This document shows positions 53,354-62,428 of a stretch of DNA of 64,000 nt, in pieces. The translations under genes were made by a program, and so were the position numbers. Numbering within the stretch: position 1 is the stretch's first letter; each line of letters starts with the position of its first letter. Origin of the DNA: Nocardia yamanashiensis NBRC 100130 (GTDB taxonomy: Bacteria; Actinomycetota; Actinomycetes; Mycobacteriales; Mycobacteriaceae). The notes beneath the pieces are model-generated. The model searched no databases and was not told the DNA's origin. It was given only the letters and a program-made list of their open reading frames with translations. The stretch spans positions 115,730-179,729 of the forward strand of contig NZ_BDCD01000008.1 in assembly GCF_001613325.1 (NCBI RefSeq), read 5' to 3'.

Positions 53354-53450
53354 GTGTCCCGCTGCCTGACAGCAGCGGGACACAACCTGCGTGCGGGTTG
53401 ATTCGCACGCGAAAGCTCAAGGCCGCCTGTCGTTTTCGACAGGCGGCCTT
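53354..53450 (+). terminator. Tandem terminators after sucD
   Basis: The first hairpin is GTGTCCCGCTGC / GCAGCGGGACAC (53354-53365 / 53372-53383), a perfect 12-bp stem. The second is a 14-bp stem (53419-53432 / 53437-53450) with a TTTT loop and a following TTTCTCGTT, the classic rho-independent form. Together they insulate sucCD from the DUF5336 genes. Confidence 0.9.
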
Positions 53451-53640
53451 TCTCGTTCCCGGAACCGGGTGTGCGGAATCCGTTGTGGCGCACGATCAAG
53501 TGGGCGTGTCGCACGGTGTTCAAACCGTGATGTTCGGCGCATTCGAGCCGCTCGGCGCGCGGGCGGTTGGTGGTGACCTGCGGCGTCGAGTGCAGTAGCG
53601 TCGATGGAGGTTCGTGAACGACTCGATAGGAGACGACGAC

Positions 53641-54627
53641 ATGTCATACCCGACCGGGGGCTCGGGATACAACGCGCCCCAGCCGACGCCGCCCACAGGT
53701 TCCGGCTACGGCCAGCCTCCGGCGAGCAGCGCTTCCACCGCGGCTACCGGGTCGGCTGACACCGGCAAGGGCCTGCCGTTCTTCCTGACCATCGGTGTGG
53801 CCGCGCTGGGCGTGATCACCTTCCTGTTGGGTCTGCTGCCGTTCGTCAAGCAGAAGAAGAACCTCGACGACATCGATTTCAGTGCCAGCCTGTTCTCGCA
53901 GGGCGGCACCACGCCGCTGGCCCTGCTGCTGCTGGCCGGCCTCATCGCGGGCCTGTCGCTGCTGACCAAGCAGCGCTACACCGCGCTCTCGGCCGCCGCT
54001 GCGGTGACCGGTTTCCTGGTCGTGCTGTTCCAGGCCTTCTCGCTGCCCGGCTATGTCGAATTGGCCGGTGGCGGTTGGGTTCTGGTGGCCTTCGCCTTCA
54101 TCACCGCCGCGGCGGCGGTGGTCGCGCTGCTGTTCGAGCTGGGCATCGTCAAGCCGCCCGCGCCGAAACCGGCCGCGCCGCAGGGTGGTTACGGCCAGCC
54201 GTTCAGCCAGACCGGTCCGCAGGGCTACCAGCAGCAGGGCTTCGGCCAGCAGGGCGCCTTCGGGCAGCAGCCCGGCCAGGCGCCGTCCTTCGGCCAGGCC
54301 CCGCAGCCGGGTGGTCAGCCCGGTTACGGCCAGCAGCAGCCCGGCGGTTTCGGGCAGCAGCAGCCGTACGGGCAGCAGCAGCCGTCGGCCGGATACGGCA
54401 CCGGTTCGCAGCCGACCTACGGCCAGCAGCCCGGTTACGGTCAGCAGCCGGGTGGATACGGCCAGGGCGGCCAGTCCTACGGCCAGCAGCCGCAGCCCGG
54501 CAGTGCCGACGCCACGCAGCATTTCGGCGCGCAGCAGCGGCCGGCGCAGCCGTTCGGCGGCGAGCAGAACTCCGATCCGGCCGCGGATGCCACCCGCGCT
54601 TTCCGCCCCGGGCAGGACGACAAGTAA
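53641..54627 (+). CDS. DUF5336 membrane protein, Rv0954-like, paralogue 1
   Basis: The 328-residue protein has a Pro/Gly-rich N-terminus, four membrane helices ([37 protein letters not shown] and two more), and a 140-residue Gln/Gly/Tyr/Pro-rich tail of GYGQQP-like repeats that ends with [14 protein letters not shown]. The family is that of the M. tuberculosis 34-kDa antigenic protein, linked to the divisome there. The tail is predicted disordered. ATG 53641 follows AGGAG. A related gene follows after 25 bp. Confidence 0.9.
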   Translation: MSYPTGGSGYNAPQPTPPTGSGYGQPPASSASTAATGSADTGKGLPFFLTIGVAALGVITFLLGLLPFVKQKKNLDDIDFSASLFSQGGTTPLALLLLAGLIAGLSLLTKQRYTALSAAAAVTGFLVVLFQAFSLPGYVELAGGGWVLVAFAFITAAAAVVALLFELGIVKPPAPKPAAPQGGYGQPFSQTGPQGYQQQGFGQQGAFGQQPGQAPSFGQAPQPGGQPGYGQQQPGGFGQQQPYGQQQPSAGYGTGSQPTYGQQPGYGQQPGGYGQGGQSYGQQPQPGSADATQHFGAQQRPAQPFGGEQNSDPAADATRAFRPGQDDK

Positions 54628-54652
54628 TTCCCTACTCGCGTAAGGAGCTCCG

Positions 54653-55615
54653 ATGTCGTACCAGGTTCCAGGCTCACCTCCACCGGTTCCGGGAACCGGG
54701 TATGGCATCACTCCACCGCAGGCGGGGCCTGGTCTCGGCGCCCCGCCGGCCGGGGGTCGCGGACCGGCGTTCGGACTGAACCTCGGTGTCGCGGTCCTCG
54801 GGCTCATCGCCTTCGGGCTCGGCTTCGCGCCGTATCTGGCGAGCAAGCCGTACGACATCGGCGGCCGCATCGCCACCGGCGGCTACAACTTCTATCTGCT
54901 CGATACCCCGGGCGGCGCGGCGCTGCTCGGCCTGGCGCTGGCGGCGGGCCTGCTGGCGGCGTTGTCGATACTGCCGCAACAGAAATGGGCCGCACCGGTC
55001 GCCGTACTCACCGTGGTCGGGTTCCTCGGCTTCCTCTGCTACGTGCTGAAGTCCCTGGACGACGACACCGAAATGAAGTGGGGCGGCTGGCTGCTGATCT
55101 TCCTGCTCTTCGTGCAAGCCGTACTGGCCGTCGTGGTGCTGCTGTTCGAACTGGGCATCATCAAATCCCCCGCCCGCACCTTCGCCCCGCAGGCCTACGG
55201 CGCGCCGAGCTACGGCCAGCCGCCCTACGGCACCCCCGCCCAGCCCCAGCCTTTCGGCTGGACCGGCCCGCAATCGCAGCCCGGCGGCCCCTCGGGCCCG
55301 CACGCGCAACCCGCCTACGGCCAGCCCGCCCCGCCGTTCGGCCAGCCCCCGCAATTCGGCGAATCCGCCCCGCAGCCACAGCCTTACGCCCCGCAGCCGC
55401 ACGGCCACAGCGGCGCCCACCCGCAGCCCGGCCACGATTTCGGCCAGCCCCCGCCCGGTTACGGCGGTCAACCGGGTTATGGCGGCCAGCCCGGCTACGG
55501 CGGCCAACCGGGCTACGGCGCACCCGCCGCGCCCGACCAGTCCTCGCCCTACGCTCCGCCCACGCCGCCGGATACCTCCGCGCCGCAATCCGGTTCGGGT
55601 ACGGACAACAACTAG
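54653..55615 (+). CDS. DUF5336 membrane protein, paralogue 2
   Basis: The 320-residue tandem paralogue of the preceding gene shares the four-helix core (GLNLGVAVLGLIAFGLGFAP, GAALLGLALAAGLLAALSIL, LLIFLLFVQAVLAVVVLLFE) and a Pro/Gln/Gly-rich tail with GYGGQP units. The two cores differ clearly, so the duplication is not recent. M. tuberculosis has a single copy at this position as far as known. The ribosome-binding site is AAGGAG. It probably shares the operon with paralogue 1. Confidence 0.88.
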   Translation: MSYQVPGSPPPVPGTGYGITPPQAGPGLGAPPAGGRGPAFGLNLGVAVLGLIAFGLGFAPYLASKPYDIGGRIATGGYNFYLLDTPGGAALLGLALAAGLLAALSILPQQKWAAPVAVLTVVGFLGFLCYVLKSLDDDTEMKWGGWLLIFLLFVQAVLAVVVLLFELGIIKSPARTFAPQAYGAPSYGQPPYGTPAQPQPFGWTGPQSQPGGPSGPHAQPAYGQPAPPFGQPPQFGESAPQPQPYAPQPHGHSGAHPQPGHDFGQPPPGYGGQPGYGGQPGYGGQPGYGAPAAPDQSSPYAPPTPPDTSAPQSGSGTDNN

Positions 55616-55773
55616 CCCGTCCGCCGCGCACCAGGGTTGCCTATACGCTCGGACAGGGGAGCGGACCGGGCGGTTCGCTCGACTGACCGATCCGCTGTGA
55701 TGCCGTGCGGAACGCCTTCCGGTGCGGCGCGCCTGACCCTTTCGTTTGTGAGATGCTGCCACGCTGGTTTTCC

Positions 55774-57369
55774 ATGAGCTCCTCCAGAACGTCCCTGGTT
55801 CGCCTGAGCGACAGCGATGCGCGTGATCGGCCGCGCGAGCCGGTGCGGGCGAGCGCGGGCGGGGGCGGGTTCGGATCCTTGACGCCGGATCGGGCCCGGG
55901 TGCTGATGTTCGTGGCGGCGCGGGCCTCGGCGGTGACGCTGCTGGTGATCGTGGTGCTGGTGTTCGGGACGCTGTTCGCGGCGGGCAGCGCCATGACGGG
56001 GGCCTCGGGGGCGATCGCGGCGAGCTGGCTTGCGGTGCACCAGGTTCCGCTGGTGATCGGCAAGACCGCCATCGGGTTGTGGCCGCTGGTGCCGACCGGA
56101 TTCATCCTCTGGCTGGTGGCGCGGGATTGCGCCCGCGCCGCCGAACCGGATTGCACGCGTACGGATCTGGGCTGGATCGCGGGCGCGGCGGTGGGCGGCC
56201 CGCTGCTGATCACCGCGGTCTGCCTGGCGGTGGCCGACGACGCCTCCGGGGTCACGCCGCTGCAAGCCCCCGATACGCTGTCCGCCTTCGCCTGGGTGAT
56301 CGCCCTGCACCTGGCGGCCGCGGTGGCGGGCATCGGCTCCCGGCACTGGCGCGAATTCACCTATCTGCTGCCGATGCCCTTGCCGCGCTGGGTGATTCCC
56401 GGCGCGCAGGCGGGCGTCCGCGCGATCGGCCGGCTGCTGGCCGCGGCGGGCGTGCTCACCGTGGTCTCGTTCCTCGCGCACTGGTCGCGCATCGGCGACA
56501 CCTTCCACGCGTCCGGCGACTTCGTCGGTGTCATCGGCCTGATCCTGCTGTCCCTGGCCTACCTGCCCAATGTCCTGATCGACGCGATCAGCGTCCTGGT
56601 CGGCGGCCAGGTCCACATCGGTTCCGGCTCGCTCAGCCTCTTCGCCATCGACGGCGCCCCCGTGCCCGCCGTCCCCCTGGTCGCCGCCGTCCCGTCCGGC
56701 CCGGTCGCGATCTGGTGGTTGGCCCTGCTCATCGTGCCCGCCGCGGTCGGCGTCCTGACCGGCCTGGATTGCGCTCGCGCGAGCGATGATCGGCCCACCG
56801 CCCCCTGGGCGACCCTGACCGCGGCCGGCGTCGCGGCCGTCCTCCTCGCCGCACTGGGCGTGCTGGCCGGCGGCGACCTCGGCACCTTCGGCTGGATCGG
56901 CCCCGACGTCCTGCTCACCACCGCCGCGGCCTTCGTCTGGCTGGCCGTCGCCGGCTACATCGGCATGCTCGGCGGCCGCTGGTTCCTGCTCCCCGCCGCG
57001 GGCGGCGCGCTGGGCCTGCTCGGCCGGAAGTCCACCCGCACCGTCCCTTCCGAAGACGGCTACGACGACACCGATGACGCCTACGACGATTACGACGACG
57101 GCTACGAGGACGAGTACGACGACTACGCCGATGACGAGTACGCGGACGACGACTATGCGGATGACGATTACGACGATGCTGCCACCGACTACGACGACCG
57201 AGCCGATTACGACGACGCCGACACGAATCGCTCCGGCATGATCGAACTCGACGGCGAACTCCTCGACGATGACGACGAGCCCGTAGCGAGCGCAAGCGGA
57301 TACGACTCCACCGCGGACGCCGACATCCTCGACGCCGAAGTAGTCGAAGGCGCCGACCGCGACAACTGA
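55774..57369 (+). CDS. Large polytopic membrane protein (DUF6350, Rv0955-like) with acidic tail
   Basis: The protein has 531 residues with about ten helices (for example ASAVTLLVIVVLVFGTLFAA, LAAAVAGIG, IGLILLSLAYLPNVLI) followed by a cytoplasmic tail of about 115 residues extremely rich in Asp and Tyr (DDYDDG-like repeats, about residues 425-490). The position between DUF5336 and purN matches M. tuberculosis Rv0955. The function is unknown. The frame is open to 55705; ATG 55774 is chosen but its ribosome-binding site is poor, and ATG 55753 is an alternative. Confidence 0.82.
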   Translation: MSSSRTSLVRLSDSDARDRPREPVRASAGGGGFGSLTPDRARVLMFVAARASAVTLLVIVVLVFGTLFAAGSAMTGASGAIAASWLAVHQVPLVIGKTAIGLWPLVPTGFILWLVARDCARAAEPDCTRTDLGWIAGAAVGGPLLITAVCLAVADDASGVTPLQAPDTLSAFAWVIALHLAAAVAGIGSRHWREFTYLLPMPLPRWVIPGAQAGVRAIGRLLAAAGVLTVVSFLAHWSRIGDTFHASGDFVGVIGLILLSLAYLPNVLIDAISVLVGGQVHIGSGSLSLFAIDGAPVPAVPLVAAVPSGPVAIWWLALLIVPAAVGVLTGLDCARASDDRPTAPWATLTAAGVAAVLLAALGVLAGGDLGTFGWIGPDVLLTTAAAFVWLAVAGYIGMLGGRWFLLPAAGGALGLLGRKSTRTVPSEDGYDDTDDAYDDYDDGYEDEYDDYADDEYADDDYADDDYDDAATDYDDRADYDDADTNRSGMIELDGELLDDDDEPVASASGYDSTADADILDAEVVEGADRDN

Positions 57370-57381
57370 TCGCCCGCCCCC

Positions 57382-57530
57382 GTCATTCCGGCATGCTTCT
57401 AGCCGGAATCCACGGGTTCGCCGTGTGGATCCCGGCTAAAAGCACGCCGGGATGACGAAGTACGCGTGCCGGGATGACGAAGTACGCATGCCGGGATGAC
57501 CGAGTGCTCGCATGCTGGGACGACGAGCGG
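57382..57530. repeat. REP-like palindrome followed by 22-bp tandem repeats
   Basis: A 75-bp near-perfect palindrome (57382-57456, starting GTCATTCCGGC and ending GCCGGGATGAC) is followed by GCCGGGATGACGAAGTACGC repeats starting at 57446, 57468 and 57490, 22 bp apart, with a degenerate fourth copy (GCTGGGACGACGAG) at 57514. It sits between the membrane protein gene and purN. Confidence 0.75.
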
Positions 57531-57657
57531 CGGTTGGACGGCTGAGTCGGCATCGAGGCTGGGCGCTGACTGTCTCGGAAGGCGGCCCAGCTAGGCTCTT
57601 AGGCGGCGGCCCTGCCCCGGTCGTCCTCTTCCGCTTCGACACACAGGGAGTAGTGCG

Positions 57658-58314
57658 CTGACGTCCACGCCCGCCCAGCTGCTACCGCCGACCGCGCCCG
57701 CGTCCGTCGTGGTGCTGGCTTCCGGCACCGGTTCACTGCTGCGTTCGCTGCTTGCCGCGACCCAGGAATCCGACTATCCGGCAAAGGTGGTCGCCGTCGG
57801 AGTGGATCGGGAGTGCGCCGCCACACAGCATGCCGCAGAGTTCGGGATCGCGCATTTCAAGACCGCGTTGAGCGATTACGACGGGCGCGCCGAATGGGAT
57901 TGGGCGCTCACCGAGGCGGTTTCGAGTCACAACCCCGACCTGGTGGTTTCGGCCGGTTTCATGAAGATCCTGGGCCCCGTCTTCCTCGATCGTTTCGGCG
58001 GTCGCATCATCAATACCCATCCCGCGCTGCTGCCCGCTTTCCCGGGCGCGCACGGGGTGCGGGACGCGCTCGCGTACGGCGTGCGGGTCACCGGTTCCAC
58101 CGTGCATCTGGTCGATGCCGGTGTCGACACCGGCCCGATTCTGGCGCAGGAGGCGGTCACCGTACTGCCGGATGACGACGAATCGACCCTGCACGAACGC
58201 ATCAAGGTCGTGGAGCGGCGGTTGCTGGCGGAGACCGTCGCCGCCGTCGCGATCCGAGGCATTGTCTCCGATGGACGAAAGGCAGTTATCCCAGATGAGC
58301 GAGTTCTCCGGTGA
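57658..58314 (+). CDS. purN: Phosphoribosylglycinamide formyltransferase
   Basis: PurN transfers a formyl group from formyl-THF to GAR in purine synthesis. [15 protein letters not shown] is the phosphate-binding start; [34 protein letters not shown] (catalytic His region) and [15 protein letters not shown] are the other motifs. No ATG, GTG or TTG precedes GTG 57709 in frame, which would remove a conserved N-terminus; CTG 57658 follows GGGAG by 9 bases and gives [16 protein letters not shown], like relatives. A conservative annotation would start at 57709. It overlaps purH by 4 bp. Confidence 0.93.
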   Translation: MTSTPAQLLPPTAPASVVVLASGTGSLLRSLLAATQESDYPAKVVAVGVDRECAATQHAAEFGIAHFKTALSDYDGRAEWDWALTEAVSSHNPDLVVSAGFMKILGPVFLDRFGGRIINTHPALLPAFPGAHGVRDALAYGVRVTGSTVHLVDAGVDTGPILAQEAVTVLPDDDESTLHERIKVVERRLLAETVAAVAIRGIVSDGRKAVIPDERVLR

Positions 58315-59897
58315 GTGAACGCAAGCCGATCAAGCGGGCCCTCGTAAGTGTTTACGACAAGACCGGTCTGATCGAACTGGCCACCGGTCTGCACAATGCG
58401 GGCGTGGAGCTGGTCTCGACCGGTTCGACCGCCGGCAAGATCGCCGACGCCGGCATCCCGGTCACCAAAGTGGAAGACCTGACCGGTTTTCCGGAGACCC
58501 TGGACGGCCGGGTCAAGACCCTGCACCCGCGCGTGCACGCCGGCATCCTGGCCGACACCCGTAAGTCCGAGCACGTCGACCAGCTGGTCGAGCTCGGCGT
58601 GGAGGCCTTCCAGCTCGTCGTGGTGAACCTGTACCCGTTCACCCAGACCGTCGCCTCGGGCGCCAGCATCGACGAATCGGTCGAGCAGATCGATATCGGC
58701 GGCCCGTCCATGGTGCGCGCCGCCGCCAAGAACCACCCGTCGGTGGCCGTGGTCGTCTCCACCGGCGACTACGACAGCGTGATCGAGTCGGTCAAGTCCG
58801 GCGGTTTCACCTTCGCCGAGCGGACCGCCTTGGCCGCCAAGGCTTTCCAGCACACCGCCACCTACGATGTGGCGGTCGCCAGCTGGATGACCAGCGTCGC
58901 CGTCCCGGCCGCCGAGGCCGCCGAGGGCGTGGAAACCGCTGCCGCGCAGCGCTTCCCGGAGTGGATCGGCGCGACCTGGAACCGGGACGCGGTGCTGCGC
59001 TACGGCGAGAACCCGCATCAGGCCGCCGCGCTGTACACCAACGAGGGCGGCCCGGCCGGTCTCGCGCAGGCGAAGCAGTTGCACGGCAAGGAGATGTCGT
59101 ACAACAACTACACCGACGCCGATGCCGCCTGGCGCGCCGCGTACGACTTCGACGGCCCGGCCGTCGCGGTCATCAAGCACGCGAATCCCTGTGGGATCGC
59201 GGTCGGCGCGGATATCGCCGAGGCGCACCGCAAGGCGCACGCCACCGATCCGGTGTCGGCGTTCGGCGGCGTGATCGCGGCCAACCGCGAGGTCTCGGTC
59301 GAGATGGCCGAGCAGGTCGCCGAGATCTTCACCGAGGTCATCGTGGCCCCGTCCTACGCCGACGGTGCGGTGGAAGTGTTGCAGCGCAAGAAGAACGTGC
59401 GCGTGCTGATCGCCGAGCCCGCCACCCGCAAGGGTCCGGAATTGCGTCCGGTCAGCGGCGGCGTGCTGCTGCAGGACCGCGACATCCTCGACGCCGAGGG
59501 CGACAGCGCGGCCAACTGGACCCTCGCCACCGGCGAACCGGCCGATGCGCAGACCCTCGCCGATCTCGAATTCGCCTGGCGCGCTTGCCGTGCCGTGAAG
59601 TCGAACGCGATTCTGCTGGCGAACGACGGCGCGGCCGTCGGTATCGGCATGGGGCAGGTGAACCGGGTCGATTCCTGCAAGCTGGCGGTGGATCGCGCAG
59701 GTGAGCGCGCCCGGGGTGCGGTGGCCGCGTCCGACGCGTTCTTCCCGTTCTCCGACGGCCCGCAGATCCTGATCGACGCGGGTGTGCGCGCCATCGTGCA
59801 GCCGGGCGGGTCGATGCGGGACAACGAGACCATCGAGCTGTGCAAGGCGGCCGGTGTCACCATGTACCTGACCGGGGCGCGGCACTTCGCGCACTGA
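58311..59897 (+). CDS. purH: Bifunctional AICAR transformylase / IMP cyclohydrolase
   Basis: The 528-residue enzyme performs the last two steps to IMP. The N-terminal cyclohydrolase domain has [35 protein letters not shown] and [16 protein letters not shown]. The C-terminal transformylase domain has [13 protein letters not shown] (catalytic Lys-His), [15 protein letters not shown] and [10 protein letters not shown]. The GTG at 58311 overlaps the purN stop, so the two are translationally coupled, as with Rv0956-Rv0957. A terminator follows. Confidence 0.97.
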   Translation: MSERKPIKRALVSVYDKTGLIELATGLHNAGVELVSTGSTAGKIADAGIPVTKVEDLTGFPETLDGRVKTLHPRVHAGILADTRKSEHVDQLVELGVEAFQLVVVNLYPFTQTVASGASIDESVEQIDIGGPSMVRAAAKNHPSVAVVVSTGDYDSVIESVKSGGFTFAERTALAAKAFQHTATYDVAVASWMTSVAVPAAEAAEGVETAAAQRFPEWIGATWNRDAVLRYGENPHQAAALYTNEGGPAGLAQAKQLHGKEMSYNNYTDADAAWRAAYDFDGPAVAVIKHANPCGIAVGADIAEAHRKAHATDPVSAFGGVIAANREVSVEMAEQVAEIFTEVIVAPSYADGAVEVLQRKKNVRVLIAEPATRKGPELRPVSGGVLLQDRDILDAEGDSAANWTLATGEPADAQTLADLEFAWRACRAVKSNAILLANDGAAVGIGMGQVNRVDSCKLAVDRAGERARGAVAASDAFFPFSDGPQILIDAGVRAIVQPGGSMRDNETIELCKAAGVTMYLTGARHFAH

Positions 59898-59928
59898 GTC
59901 GTAAGCGCTTGTAGCGCAAGCGACTTCG

Positions 59929-59961
59929 CAGCCCGGCGGGATCCTGGATTCCGCCGGGCTG
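59929..59961. terminator. Terminator between purH and lipoprotein gene
   Basis: CAGCCCGGCGG (59929-59939) and CCGCCGGGCTG (59951-59961) form a perfect 11-bp stem with an 11-base loop, followed by TTGCGTG. It sits between convergent genes and can act on both. Confidence 0.75.
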
Positions 59962-59981
59962 TTGCGTGTACGCGCGAACCG

Positions 59982-60443
59982 CTACTGCGCGCTGACGACC
60001 TGCCGGTCGCCGAGCGGCGACTTCAGCTGGATCTCCAGGCTGCCGAAGACGACGTTCATGGTGCACATCTTGCCGACCGCATCGGCCTTGGTCCCGCCTC
60101 GCAGTTCGACTTTGACCGTTTTGTCGGTTTCCGTGGTGGTGGCGTCCACCCCGTAACACTCCGGAATCCCGGTCTGGAAGTTCACCGCGATCTTGTCCGG
60201 GGCGATCCGGGTCCAGCTGTCGAACGCCATGGCGTGCGGTTTCACGATGGTCGGGTCGGCGGTGAACATCCGGCCCAGCTGCCCGGCCGGGGCCTCGGTC
60301 GGGGCGGGGGCCGCGGTGGTGGTGGGGGAGCTGGTATTCGATTGCCCGCCATCGGAATCCGAGCCGCCGCAGGCCGCGGCGGCCAGCAGCAGCGGCAGGG
60401 TGACGGCGATAGCGATCTTGCGGCGTCCGCGAGTCCCGTACAT
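59982..60443 (-). CDS. Putative lipoprotein
   Basis: The 153-residue protein has a basic start (MYGTRGRRK), a hydrophobic segment and a lipobox LLAAAACGGS, predicting lipid attachment at the Cys. A Ser/Thr/Pro linker (SSPTTTAAPAPTEAP) leads to a domain with two Cys (PECYGVD and GKMCTMN) that may form a disulphide outside the membrane. The family is not recognised with confidence; it resembles small secreted mycobacterial lipoproteins. ATG 60443 has AGGGTG upstream; GTG 60452 is an alternative. It is divergent from the LysM protein. Confidence 0.75.
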   Translation of the reverse strand: MYGTRGRRKIAIAVTLPLLLAAAACGGSDSDGGQSNTSSPTTTAAPAPTEAPAGQLGRMFTADPTIVKPHAMAFDSWTRIAPDKIAVNFQTGIPECYGVDATTTETDKTVKVELRGGTKADAVGKMCTMNVVFGSLEIQLKSPLGDRQVVSAQ

Positions 60444-60527
60444 GGCGAACACCCTAGCTCGCCGACACCGTACAGCCGGTTTCGAGCGCTGGAGATGAGG
60501 ATGTGGCGAACATCTAGCGACACGCTG

Positions 60528-60539
60528 TCAAAACTTTGA
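60528..60539. promoter_or_regulatory. Palindrome in lipoprotein / lectin-LysM intergenic region
   Basis: TCAAA-AC-TTTGA is an inverted repeat in the 216-bp divergent gap, 85 bp from the lipoprotein start and 120 bp from the LysM start. The surrounding region is AT-richer (for example GGTAATTTTGTGACAG near 60580) and likely holds both promoters. Confidence 0.35.
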
Positions 60540-60659
60540 TTCACGCGGCGCGTATCCCTGCGGTGACCGGTGGTTCGTTGGTAATTTTGTGACAGATGTG
60601 CGAATGCAGTTCAGTGCCATCGACTTATCTGCTTGATCCCCCTCCGGAAAGGACGCACC

Positions 60660-61223
60660 GTGGGCGACTCGTTGAAGGCCGGCGAAGAACTCAAACTGGG
60701 AGAGTCGCTCAAGGGCGGCGCTTACTCCCTCACTCTGCAAGAGGACGGCAACCTGGTGTTGTCGGAGCCTGACGGCAACGTCGTCTGGGCTGCGGGCACC
60801 AATGGTCAGGGCGTCGAACGCGCCACCCTGCAGGACGACGGCAACTTCGTCGTTTACAAGTCCGACGGCGCCGCCTGGTCCACCGAGACCAACGGCAAGT
60901 CGGCCGACCGCCTGGTCGTCCAGCCCGACCGCAATGTCGTGCTGTACGGCACCGACGGTTCGGCGCTGTGGAGCTCGGGCACCAACACCGACAACCCGCT
61001 CCCGGCTCCGGTCGAGGAGATCCACACCGAGGCCGCCGCGGTCGAGGATGTCCCGCCGCCGCCCCCGGCCGCGCAGACCTACACCGTCGAGCCCGGCGAC
61101 ACCCTGTGGGCCATCGCCGAGCGCTTCTACGGCGACGGCAACCGCTACCAGGAGATCGCCAACGCCTCCGGCATCGACAACCCGGATCTCATCAACCCGG
61201 GCCAGGTCCTGACCATCCCGTAA
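60660..61223 (+). CDS. Bulb-type lectin plus LysM domain protein
   Basis: The protein has 187 residues. Residues about 15-110 hold three bulb-lectin (mannose-binding, QxDxNxVxY-like) repeats: LQEDGNLVLSEPDGNVVW, LQDDGNFVVYKSDGAAW and VQPDRNVVLYGTDGSALW. After a Pro/Glu-rich linker, residues about 138-187 form a LysM domain (YTVEPGDTLWAIAERFYGDG). LysM binds peptidoglycan, yet there is no signal peptide. GTG 60660 follows GGAAAGGA. It ends in a strong terminator. Confidence 0.9.
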   Translation: MGDSLKAGEELKLGESLKGGAYSLTLQEDGNLVLSEPDGNVVWAAGTNGQGVERATLQDDGNFVVYKSDGAAWSTETNGKSADRLVVQPDRNVVLYGTDGSALWSSGTNTDNPLPAPVEEIHTEAAAVEDVPPPPPAAQTYTVEPGDTLWAIAERFYGDGNRYQEIANASGIDNPDLINPGQVLTIP

Positions 61224-61251
61224 ATCGCGTCAACTACGGGATGCAAGAGCA

Positions 61252-61290
61252 GCGCCCCCGATGCGTAAGCATCGGGGGCGCTTCGTTTTT
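61252..61290. terminator. Rho-independent terminator with T-run
   Basis: GCGCCCCCGATGC (61252-61264) and GCATCGGGGGCGC (61269-61281) make a perfect 13-bp stem with a GTAA loop, followed by TTCGTTTTT on the plus strand. It ends the lectin-LysM transcript and lies against the end of the minus-strand ribosomal operon. Confidence 0.9.
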
Positions 61291-61298
61291 CGATCTTC

Positions 61299-61553
61299 CT
61301 ACCGGCTGGTGAAGGGGAGCAACGCCATTTCACGGGCGTTCTTCACGGCGACGGCGACCTGGCGCTGCTGCTGCGGGGTCAGGCCGGTCACGCGGCGCGA
61401 ACGGATCTTGCCGCGGTCGGAGATGAACGTGCGGAGCAGGTTCACGTCCTTGTAGTCGACGGTTTCGACGCCGGCGGCGATCAGGGGGTTCTTCTTGGGC
61501 CGGCGGGCCTGCTCGGCGCGGACCTTCTTCGACGGTGCTCGCTTCACTGCCAT
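61299..61553 (-). CDS. rpsR2: 30S ribosomal protein S18, zinc-independent paralogue
   Basis: The 84-residue alternative S18 has no Cys, so it does not need zinc, in contrast to Cys-containing S18. The conserved part is [20 protein letters not shown] followed by [20 protein letters not shown]. Such C- paralogues replace zinc-binding versions under zinc limitation, freeing zinc and remodelling the ribosome. It is last in the rpmB2-rpmG2-rpsN2-rpsR2 operon, 34 bp after rpsN2. Confidence 0.93.
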   Translation of the reverse strand: MAVKRAPSKKVRAEQARRPKKNPLIAAGVETVDYKDVNLLRTFISDRGKIRSRRVTGLTPQQQRQVAVAVKNAREMALLPFTSR

Positions 61554-61587
61554 GTCAGCGGTTCCTTACTCACGAGATCGTGGATGC

Positions 61588-61893
61588 TTACCAGCTCGAT
61601 TTGTGCACACCGGGCAGCTCTCCGCGGTGAGCCATCTCACGCACGCGCACTCGCGAGAGACCGAACTTCCGGAGATGACCACGCGGGCGTCCGTCCGCGG
61701 CGTCCCGATTGCGCAATCGTACCGGACTGGCATCGCGCGGCAGCTTGGCCAGGGCGGACTGCGCGGCGGCCTGCTCCTCCGGGCTGGAGGTGGGCTTGCG
61801 GATGATTTCCTTGAGCTCGGCCCGCCGCGCGGCATAGCGCGCCACGATCAGTTTGCGCTCTTCGTTTTTCGCGATCTTCGACTTCTTGGCCAC
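61588..61893 (-). CDS. rpsN2: 30S ribosomal protein S14, zinc-independent paralogue
   Basis: The 101-residue long-form S14 lacks the two CxxC zinc pairs of the short form. The start [20 protein letters not shown] and the signature [20 protein letters not shown] then [19 protein letters not shown] are clear. It binds 16S rRNA in the head of the small subunit. GTG 61893 lies 1 bp after the rpmG2 stop and follows GAGGA, so translation is closely linked. Confidence 0.95.
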   Translation of the reverse strand: MAKKSKIAKNEERKLIVARYAARRAELKEIIRKPTSSPEEQAAAQSALAKLPRDASPVRLRNRDAADGRPRGHLRKFGLSRVRVREMAHRGELPGVHKSSW

Positions 61894-61894
61894 G

Positions 61895-62065
<171 letters not shown>

Positions 62066-62080
62066 CTAGGTGGTCCTTTC

Positions 62081-62317
62081 TCAGATCTTCTCGCCGCGCG
62101 CTCGCAGCCGAGCCACGACCGCTTCGATCCCGTCGCGGTCGATGGTCTTGATGCCCTTGGCCGAGACGTTCAGCGTGATGCGCCGACCCTCGCTGGGCAG
62201 GTAGTAGGTCTTGCGCTGGATATTGGGGTCCCAGCGCCGGTTGGTTCGCTTGTGCGAGTGCGACACGGACTTGCCGAATCCCGGCTTCCGGCCGGTGACC
62301 TGGCAGATCGCCGACAT
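62081..62317 (-). CDS. rpmB2: 50S ribosomal protein L28, zinc-independent paralogue
   Basis: The 78-residue protein starts [20 protein letters not shown] and continues [20 protein letters not shown] and [20 protein letters not shown]. It keeps only one Cys instead of the zinc-binding set. The sequence is close to M. tuberculosis RpmB2 (Rv2058c). It is first gene of the minus-strand operon; GGAAGGAAG lies before ATG 62317. A Zur-like box is 29 bp upstream of the start. Confidence 0.95.
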   Translation of the reverse strand: MSAICQVTGRKPGFGKSVSHSHKRTNRRWDPNIQRKTYYLPSEGRRITLNVSAKGIKTIDRDGIEAVVARLRARGEKI

Positions 62318-62345
62318 GGGCACTTCCTTCCGGTCGTTCCTGTAG

Positions 62346-62420
62346 ATGACAATCGTTTTCGACAACGAATGTATTCCAAGGTACCCTCGGCAACCGGTAA
62401 ATGAAAATCGTTGTCGAAAG
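62346..62420. promoter_or_regulatory. Two Zur-like boxes in divergent promoter
   Basis: ATGACAATCGTTTTCGACAA (62346-62365) and ATGAAAATCGTTGTCGAAAG (62401-62420) match the actinobacterial Zur (FurB) consensus TGAAAATCATTTTCA closely. One lies near each divergent start: rpmB2 to the left and mrf to the right. Zinc-loaded Zur would repress both transcripts and zinc starvation would release them. Regulation is inferred. Confidence 0.8.
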
Positions 62421-62428
62421 GGGTCTCG

